Shown piece after piece: positions 5,424 to 9,103 of a stretch of 9,103 nt of DNA (position 1 is its first letter; every line of letters starts with the position of its first letter). A program made the translations under genes and the position numbers. The notes under the pieces were generated by a model. The model was not told where the DNA came from and did no database searches. It saw only the letters and a list, made by a program, of their open reading frames with translations. This DNA comes from an uncultured Desulfovibrionaceae bacterium (lineage in GTDB: Bacteria > Desulfobacterota > Desulfovibrionia > Desulfovibrionales > Desulfovibrionaceae): NCBI GenBank assembly GCA_947037905.1, contig CAMQUX010000040.1:1-9103 (forward strand), written 5' to 3'.

Positions 5424-6662
5424 ATGAAAAGAGTTGTTGTAACAAGCATTGCAGGAATTACTCCCCTTGCTAACGATATATATGAAAGCTTCGAAAAACT
5501 TATTGCTGGACAATCTGGCATAGGTAAAATTACCCAGTTTGACACAAGCGAATATGAAACAAAAATAGCTGGTGAAGTAAAAAACTTTAACCCAGCAGAC
5601 TATATGCCTGAAAAACAGGCTCGTCGCATGGAAAAATTTAGCCAATTTGCTGTTGCTAGTAGTAAAATGCTTCTTGATAAAGCAAAATTAGTAATAACAG
5701 ATAAACTTGCTCCTCGAACAGGAGTTATGATTGGTGTTGGTCTTGGTGGGCTTGAGCTCATTGAGAAAACTCATGAAAAACTCATGGCAAAAGGGCCAAG
5801 CAAAGTTTCACCTTTTTTTATCCCAACACTTATTGCAAATATGGCAGCAGGGCATGTTTCTATTGCTACTGGTGCTAAAGGTGCAAACGTCTGTACAACT
5901 ACAGCCTGTGCATCTGGAATGCACGCTATTGGTGCAGGATTTACTGACATCATAATGGATAGAGCTGATGTTGTTATTTGTGGCGGTAGTGAATCTACTA
6001 TCAGCCATCTTGGTATATCTGGTTTTAATGCTCTTAAAGCACTTTCCACTTGGAATGATAAACCAGAAGAAGCATCTCGCCCTTTTGACGGACTACGCAA
6101 TGGTTTTGTTATGGGTGAAGGTTGTGGATTACTTTTACTTGAATCCCTTGAGCATGCTGAAGCTCGTGGTGCTGAAATACTTGCTGAAATAGTAGGTTTT
6201 GGTGCTTCAGGAGACGCATTTCATATGACAGCTCCTGACGAATCTGGTGAAGGTATGGCAAATGCTATGCGATTCGCCATTAGAGAAGCTAAAATTAAAC
6301 CTAATGATATTACTCATATCAACGCACATGGTACCTCTACTAAATTAAACGATTACTGTGAAACTAAAGCTATTAAGCTTGTGTTTGGTGAGCATGCTAA
6401 AAATATAGCTATCACTGCTAATAAATCCATGACTGGACACTTACTTGGTGCAGCTGGTGCGGTTGAGTCTGCATTTACTATTCTTTCTATTATAAATGGC
6501 ATAATACCTCCAACCATAAATCACACTACTCCAGATCCTGATTGTGATCTTGATTACTGCCCAAATGTTGCACGAAAAGCTACTATTGAGTACGCACTTT
6601 GTAACTCCTTTGGTTTTGCTGGTACAAATGCATGTACAATTTATAAACGTTTTGTAAAATAG
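5424..6662 (+). CDS. fabF: Beta-ketoacyl-ACP synthase II (FabF)
   Basis: 412 residues, the usual FabF length. This condensing enzyme elongates acyl-ACP by two carbons using malonyl-ACP. The Cys-His-His triad is complete: Cys162 (TTACASGM), His302 (NAHGTST) and His339 (MTGHLLGAAGAVE), with Lys334. RPFDGLRNGFVMGEG and DAFHMTAPDESGEG are typical. Near the C-terminus the gating loop reads NSFGFAGTNA, whereas the common form is NSFGFGGTNA: Ala399 replaces a glycine next to the gatekeeper Phe398. The N-terminus, VVVTSIAGITPLAND, also departs from the common VVVTG.G.VTPLG. The ribosome binding site is weak (CGGAAA at 5411-5416). The gene follows acpP after 96 bases and is followed by a nested inverted repeat. 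Confidence 0.97.
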   Translation: MKRVVVTSIAGITPLANDIYESFEKLIAGQSGIGKITQFDTSEYETKIAGEVKNFNPADYMPEKQARRMEKFSQFAVASSKMLLDKAKLVITDKLAPRTGVMIGVGLGGLELIEKTHEKLMAKGPSKVSPFFIPTLIANMAAGHVSIATGAKGANVCTTTACASGMHAIGAGFTDIIMDRADVVICGGSESTISHLGISGFNALKALSTWNDKPEEASRPFDGLRNGFVMGEGCGLLLLESLEHAEARGAEILAEIVGFGASGDAFHMTAPDESGEGMANAMRFAIREAKIKPNDITHINAHGTSTKLNDYCETKAIKLVFGEHAKNIAITANKSMTGHLLGAAGAVESAFTILSIINGIIPPTINHTTPDPDCDLDYCPNVARKATIEYALCNSFGFAGTNACTIYKRFVK

Positions 6663-6669
6663 ATTATAC

Positions 6670-6738
6670 AAACAATCATAATGTTCAAATAAACTCGAAA
6701 AACAATACTTTCGAAAAAAATGTACATTATGATTGTTT
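6670..6738. terminator. Nested inverted repeat downstream of fabF, probable operon terminator
   Basis: A perfect 15-bp inverted repeat pairs AAACAATCATAATGT (6670-6684) with ACATTATGATTGTTT (6724-6738). The 39 bases between the arms contain their own 6-bp hairpin, TCGAAA (6695-6700) with TTTCGA (6709-6714). After the right arm the sequence is T-rich (TTTTAATTTTATT). It starts eight bases after the fabF stop. It most likely ends the operon, though the long enclosed loop is unusual for an intrinsic terminator. Confidence 0.6.
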
Positions 6739-6774
6739 TAATTTTATTAAGCATACATAAACTATAAAAAAATA

Positions 6775-6803
6775 TTGCAACTGATTATAATATTTAATAT
6801 TAT
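6775..6803 (+). promoter_or_regulatory. Candidate glyA promoter
   Basis: TTGCAA (6775-6780, 4/6 to TTGACA) and TATTAT (6798-6803, 5/6 to TATAAT) are separated by 17 bases, and transcription would start near 6810, about 47 bases before glyA. A perfect TATAAT at 6786-6791 is an alternative -10 but lacks a good -35. The region is so AT-rich that chance matches are likely. The inverted repeat after fabF makes a separate promoter plausible. Confidence 0.4.
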
Positions 6804-6805
6804 AA
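6785..6805. repeat. Perfect 21-base palindrome overlapping the candidate glyA promoter
   Basis: The arms TTATAATATT (6785-6794) and AATATTATAA (6796-6805) are exact reverse complements around a single central T. All pairs are A:T. The position over the candidate -10 elements would suit a dimeric repressor's operator, but no regulator is known from this window, and all-A/T palindromes can arise by chance in such a background. Confidence 0.45.
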
Positions 6806-6856
6806 CTAAATATCTTAATTCTTTAATCATCATAGCACACAGAAAAGGGAAATCAA

Positions 6857-8101
6857 ATGGAAGAAATTTTTATCCAAGACCCAGAAATAGCAGAAATTAT
6901 TGCACAAGAATTAGGACGTCAAACAAGTAAATTAGAACTTATTGCTTCTGAAAATTTTACATCTTCAGCTGTTCGCCAAGCAATGGGAAGCGTGCTTACT
7001 CATAAATATGCAGAAGGCTATCCTCATAAACGCTACTATGGCGGTTGTGAATATGTTGATATGATTGAAGATATTGCTCGTGATAGAGCAAAAGAACTTT
7101 TTGGTGCTGCTTATGTAAATGTGCAACCTCACTCAGGCTCTCAAGCTAATATGGCTGTTTGCTTTGCAGCATGTAAACCAGGCGATACTATTTTAGGAAT
7201 GGATCTCTCCCATGGTGGGCATCTTACTCATGGTAGCCCTGTTAATTTTTCTGGTAAACTTTTCAATATTGTAAGTTATGGTGTTGATAAAGATACTGCT
7301 CTTATTGATTATGACCAAGTACTAGAGCTTGCTAAAAAGAACAAGCCTCGTCTTATAATTGCTGGTGCAAGTGCCTATTCTCGCATAATTGATTTTGCTC
7401 GTTTTCGTTCTATTGCAGATGAAGTTGGAGCAGAACTTATGGTAGATATGGCTCATATTGCTGGTCTTATTGCAACTGAGGAGCATCCAAGTTGTATGGA
7501 GCATGCTCATTATGTAACTACTACTACACATAAAACTTTACGTGGTCCTCGTGGTGGTATGATACTGAGCAATAATCCTGAATTTGAAAAAACGCTCAAT
7601 TCTCAAATTTTCCCAGGCATTCAAGGTGGCCCACTTATGCATATAATAGCTGCTAAAGCTATTGCTTTTGGTGAAGCCCTTGCTCCTGGTTTTGAAGAAT
7701 ATCAGTCACTTGTTGTACGAAATGCAAAAACCCTTTCTAATGCACTGATTGAAGCTGGTTATGATATTGTTTCTGGTGGAACAGATAATCACCTTATGCT
7801 TATTGATTTGAGCAAAAAAGGAATTACTGGAAAAGATGCAGAAATTGCTCTTGATAAAGCAGGAATCACTGTTAATAAAAACACTGTACCTTTTGAAACT
7901 AAATCGCCTTTTATCACTTCTGGTATCCGCATAGGAACACCAGCACTGACCACTCGTGGTATGATTGAAGAAGATATGGTTTATATTGCAGAGTTTATTA
8001 TTTCCGCTCTTGAAAACTGCCAAAATGAAGCTGAACTTGCTAAGATTAGCGAACAAGTTGAAGATTTTGCTCAACAATTCCCGCTTTTTGCTTGGAGCTA
8101 A
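6857..8101 (+). CDS. glyA: Serine hydroxymethyltransferase
   Basis: 414 residues, the usual bacterial length. GlyA is a cytosolic PLP enzyme that converts serine and tetrahydrofolate to glycine and 5,10-methylenetetrahydrofolate, the main source of one-carbon units. The PLP lysine is Lys226 in TTTTHKTLRGPRGG. Asp197 and His200 (MVDMAHIAG) are the cofactor-ring residues. Other family blocks include LIASENFTS (28-36), THKYAEGYP (48-56), YYGGCEYVD (60-68) and QPHSGSQAN (90-98). The Shine-Dalgarno-like AAAAGGGA (6843-6850) lies six bases before the ATG. The gene stands 194 bases after fabF with its own candidate promoter, and ends before a very strong terminator. The link to the fab genes is conserved order, not a shared pathway. 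Confidence 0.98.
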   Translation: MEEIFIQDPEIAEIIAQELGRQTSKLELIASENFTSSAVRQAMGSVLTHKYAEGYPHKRYYGGCEYVDMIEDIARDRAKELFGAAYVNVQPHSGSQANMAVCFAACKPGDTILGMDLSHGGHLTHGSPVNFSGKLFNIVSYGVDKDTALIDYDQVLELAKKNKPRLIIAGASAYSRIIDFARFRSIADEVGAELMVDMAHIAGLIATEEHPSCMEHAHYVTTTTHKTLRGPRGGMILSNNPEFEKTLNSQIFPGIQGGPLMHIIAAKAIAFGEALAPGFEEYQSLVVRNAKTLSNALIEAGYDIVSGGTDNHLMLIDLSKKGITGKDAEIALDKAGITVNKNTVPFETKSPFITSGIRIGTPALTTRGMIEEDMVYIAEFIISALENCQNEAELAKISEQVEDFAQQFPLFAWS

Positions 8102-8196
8102 TGACTATTTAGATATTATTAGTAATATAATTCTTGGCAATATGATTTTAGAAAATATGATTGCTTAAAGTGCAGTTATTTAAAAATACGATTAAA

Positions 8197-8244
8197 AGAA
8201 AAAGAGTGATAAGAAAATATATATTTCCTTATCACTCTTTTTCT
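8197..8244. terminator. Strong terminator downstream of glyA
   Basis: A perfect 17-bp stem pairs 8197-8213 with 8228-8244 (AGAAAAAGAGTGATAAG and its reverse complement). After an A/C mismatch, a further four pairs (8215-8218 with 8223-8226) leave a 4-base loop. The right arm carries TTTTT and is followed by more T-rich sequence. This is the most stable hairpin in the window. The A-rich left arm means it could also act on transcripts from the right-hand - strand gene. Confidence 0.85.
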
Positions 8245-8320
8245 ATTTATTTTAAATAATACAAACTAAACTTTAAAATACTTTTTCCTAGCAGTAGAAA
8301 AATATTTTCCTAATAAAAGA

Positions 8321-8360
8321 TCTTAAAAAATGCTAACAAGCTACTCGTAGTTTTTTAAGA
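8321..8360. terminator. Inverted repeat, possible terminator for the right-hand - strand gene
   Basis: A perfect 10-bp inverted repeat, TCTTAAAAAA (8321-8330) and TTTTTTAAGA (8351-8360), encloses 20 bases that include a small CTA-CTCG-TAG stem (8341-8350). The T-rich arm on either strand gives it a terminator look. It is about 225 bases past the end of the - strand gene. The A:T-rich outer stem makes function uncertain. Confidence 0.4.
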
Positions 8361-8410
8361 ATAAAGACTATTTACTTCTTTTTCTATTTAACCGTCGACT
8401 TTTTCAAGTA

Positions 8411-8528
8411 TTATATTTTTCACGAACTTTGGTATTACTTATAATTGGCACTATTTATAAGCAGCACACTATTATAAGCTTTATATTTTTCATAACTATA
8501 ATATTGTTCATGAGTTTTATATTTTTTA
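8411..8528 (+). repeat. Three copies of a TTATATTTTTCA-type motif
   Basis: TTATATTTTTCA occurs at 8411-8422 and exactly again at 8481-8492; TTATATTTTTTA at 8517-8528 differs in one base. Spacing is irregular (70 and 36 bases). In sequence this rich in A and T, low-complexity chance similarity is likely, so no function is proposed. Confidence 0.4.
8448..8479 (+). repeat. Imperfect tandem repeat of about 16 bases
   Basis: GCACTATTTATAAGCA (8448-8463) is directly followed by GCACACTATTATAAGC (8464-8479). The two share GCAC and a CTATT(T)ATAAGC core, with small insertions. This looks like a short slippage-type duplication in non-coding DNA. Confidence 0.45.
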
Positions 8529-8583
8529 TTTTATGAACTTTTCATTGTTCTATAAGTATCTATTATCCACACGTTCTGTATGG

Positions 8584-9103
8584 TTAGATACTTTTTACAA
8601 GCAGAACATTTCCTTTTTTCTCGCCATCTTGTAGCATTTTTTTCAATTCTTTTTTCCAGCGTGTACCGCCAATATTAAGAGCTAAGAACTCTACTGTATG
8701 AAGAACAGAATTTTTCTTTCCAAGTTCTGTTAAGCATCTTGTTATGCCCATTTTACACGACGGACAACCTACAAGAACTGGCATTTTTTTCTGTTTTTTA
8801 CCAATTTTTTCAGCCAAATCTTCCTGCTTATACTCACGTAATTTATTATAAATTTTAGGGCTTGTCATTGCTCCTAAACCAGATTCTGCACAGCAACCTG
8901 CAGTAGTAAGCACCTGTGTTTGCAAAATTTCCTCAAGAGACGCTTTATATATTTGCGCTGCTTTTACCTTATTTTGTCCTGTCCATGCTGCGTGGCATGA
9001 GGCATGAAATAAAATAGGTTCTTCCACAGTTTTCACTGGTAACTTTGCTATTTTAGTTATTAAAAACTGAAAAACATCCATAGAATTTATGTCCATAGAA
9101 ACT
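8584..9103 (-). CDS. Iron-sulfur oxidoreductase, C-terminal CCG-type cysteine-rich domain (partial)
   Basis: The frame is open to the right window edge, so the N-terminal part is missing; the ATG at 9096 is probably internal. Counting from that Met, the visible part has Cys34 (FHASCHAAW), Cys68-Cys69 (TAGCCAESG) and Cys111/Cys114 (VGCPSCKMG). C-x33-CC followed later by C-x2-C is the pattern of the CCG domain. That domain binds a [4Fe-4S]-type cluster in HdrB, GlcF, LutA and the Fe-S half of FAD-linked lactate/glycolate oxidases. CCA replaces the usual CCG. A HTVEFLALNIGG segment and a basic C-terminus follow. In sulfate reducers such domains often end large FAD plus Fe-S oxidoreductases, but the rest is not visible and the substrate cannot be named. 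No close terminator follows; an inverted repeat lies about 225 bases on. Confidence 0.8.
   Translation of the reverse strand, partial: VSMDINSMDVFQFLITKIAKLPVKTVEEPILFHASCHAAWTGQNKVKAAQIYKASLEEILQTQVLTTAGCCAESGLGAMTSPKIYNKLREYKQEDLAEKIGKKQKKMPVLVGCPSCKMGITRCLTELGKKNSVLHTVEFLALNIGGTRWKKELKKMLQDGEKKGNVLLVKSI

Larger units (their letters stand above)
8245..8583. other. AT-rich region without a recognisable gene
   Basis: About 340 bases between the glyA terminator and the end of the iron-sulfur oxidoreductase gene. Stop codons are dense in all frames and I see no protein, tRNA or known RNA. It holds an inverted repeat (8321-8360), three copies of a TTATATTTTT-type motif (8411, 8481, 8517) and a tandem imperfect repeat (8448-8479). 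It contains no clear promoter, and as both flanking genes point inward it need not contain one. Confidence 0.7.

Noticed and set aside
6739..6856. Glycine or tetrahydrofolate riboswitch before glyA
   Set aside because: The leader is almost pure A/T and only about 50 bases remain after the candidate promoter, with none of the G-rich conserved cores of those aptamers that I can recognise.
7965..8168. Small + strand open frame spanning the glyA end
   Set aside because: Most of it overlaps glyA in another frame and it has no ribosome binding site; the extension past glyA is low-complexity.
8445..8463. Sigma-54-like TTGGCAC...GCA
   Set aside because: The GG and GC elements are 12 bases apart, not the required 10, and the TTGC box is incomplete.
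8245..8583. CRISPR array or tRNA in the non-coding gap
   Set aside because: The repeats are short, irregularly spaced and imperfect, and no cloverleaf with T-arm or anticodon features is visible.
1..9103. A novel defence, mobile or biosynthetic system
   Set aside because: Every substantial gene belongs to a well-known housekeeping or enzyme family in conserved order; no integrase, transposase, toxin, phage or unrecognised gene cluster is present.

Overview
The window is an AT-rich (clearly under 40% G+C by eye) bacterial contig end. It carries a conserved housekeeping block: ribosomal protein L28, a DUF177/YceD protein, ribosomal protein L32, then phospholipid and fatty-acid synthesis genes (plsX, fabH, fabG, acpP, fabF), then glyA. 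From memory, the order rpmB (divergent) / DUF177-rpmF-plsX-fabH-fabG-acpP-fabF-glyA, with no fabD between fabH and fabG, is the order found in Desulfovibrio-type genomes. The AT-richness would suggest a low-G+C, perhaps host-associated, member of that order (Lawsonia-like or a gut relative). This placement is inference; no marker tree could be run.

Layout, left to right. Bases 1-48 are not biological: they are an Illumina TruSeq P5-side adapter with an 8-base index left on the contig end. At 50-901 (+) is a 5'-truncated alpha/beta hydrolase. A bidirectional terminator near 980-1010 separates it from rpmB (1038-1235, -). The divergent region 1236-1424 holds an rpmB leader hairpin, a terminator-like palindrome and a near-consensus sigma-70 promoter. 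That promoter should drive the + strand operon: DUF177 (1425-1940), rpmF (1973-2152), plsX (2145-3185, overlapping rpmF), fabH (3202-4257), fabG (4326-5069), acpP (5094-5327) and fabF (5424-6662). A hairpin lies between acpP and fabF, and a nested inverted repeat follows fabF. glyA (6857-8101) appears to have its own AT-rich promoter region and ends at a very strong 17-bp-stem terminator. An AT-rich, apparently non-coding stretch (8245-8583) with several short repeats follows. The window ends in the C-terminal part of an iron-sulfur oxidoreductase of the CCG-domain type (8584-9103, -), which runs off the right edge.

Functionally, PlsX makes acyl-phosphate from acyl-ACP for phospholipid synthesis. 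FabH starts fatty-acid chains, FabG reduces the 3-keto intermediate, AcpP carries the chain and FabF elongates it. L32 and DUF177 couple this set to ribosome production, and GlyA supplies glycine and one-carbon units. I see no mobile element, CRISPR array, tRNA, phage or defence gene, and no convincing new system. The observations most worth a second look are the adapter, an enlarged FabH with an internal duplication, a glycine-to-alanine change in the FabF gating loop, and several unusually regular palindromes between genes.
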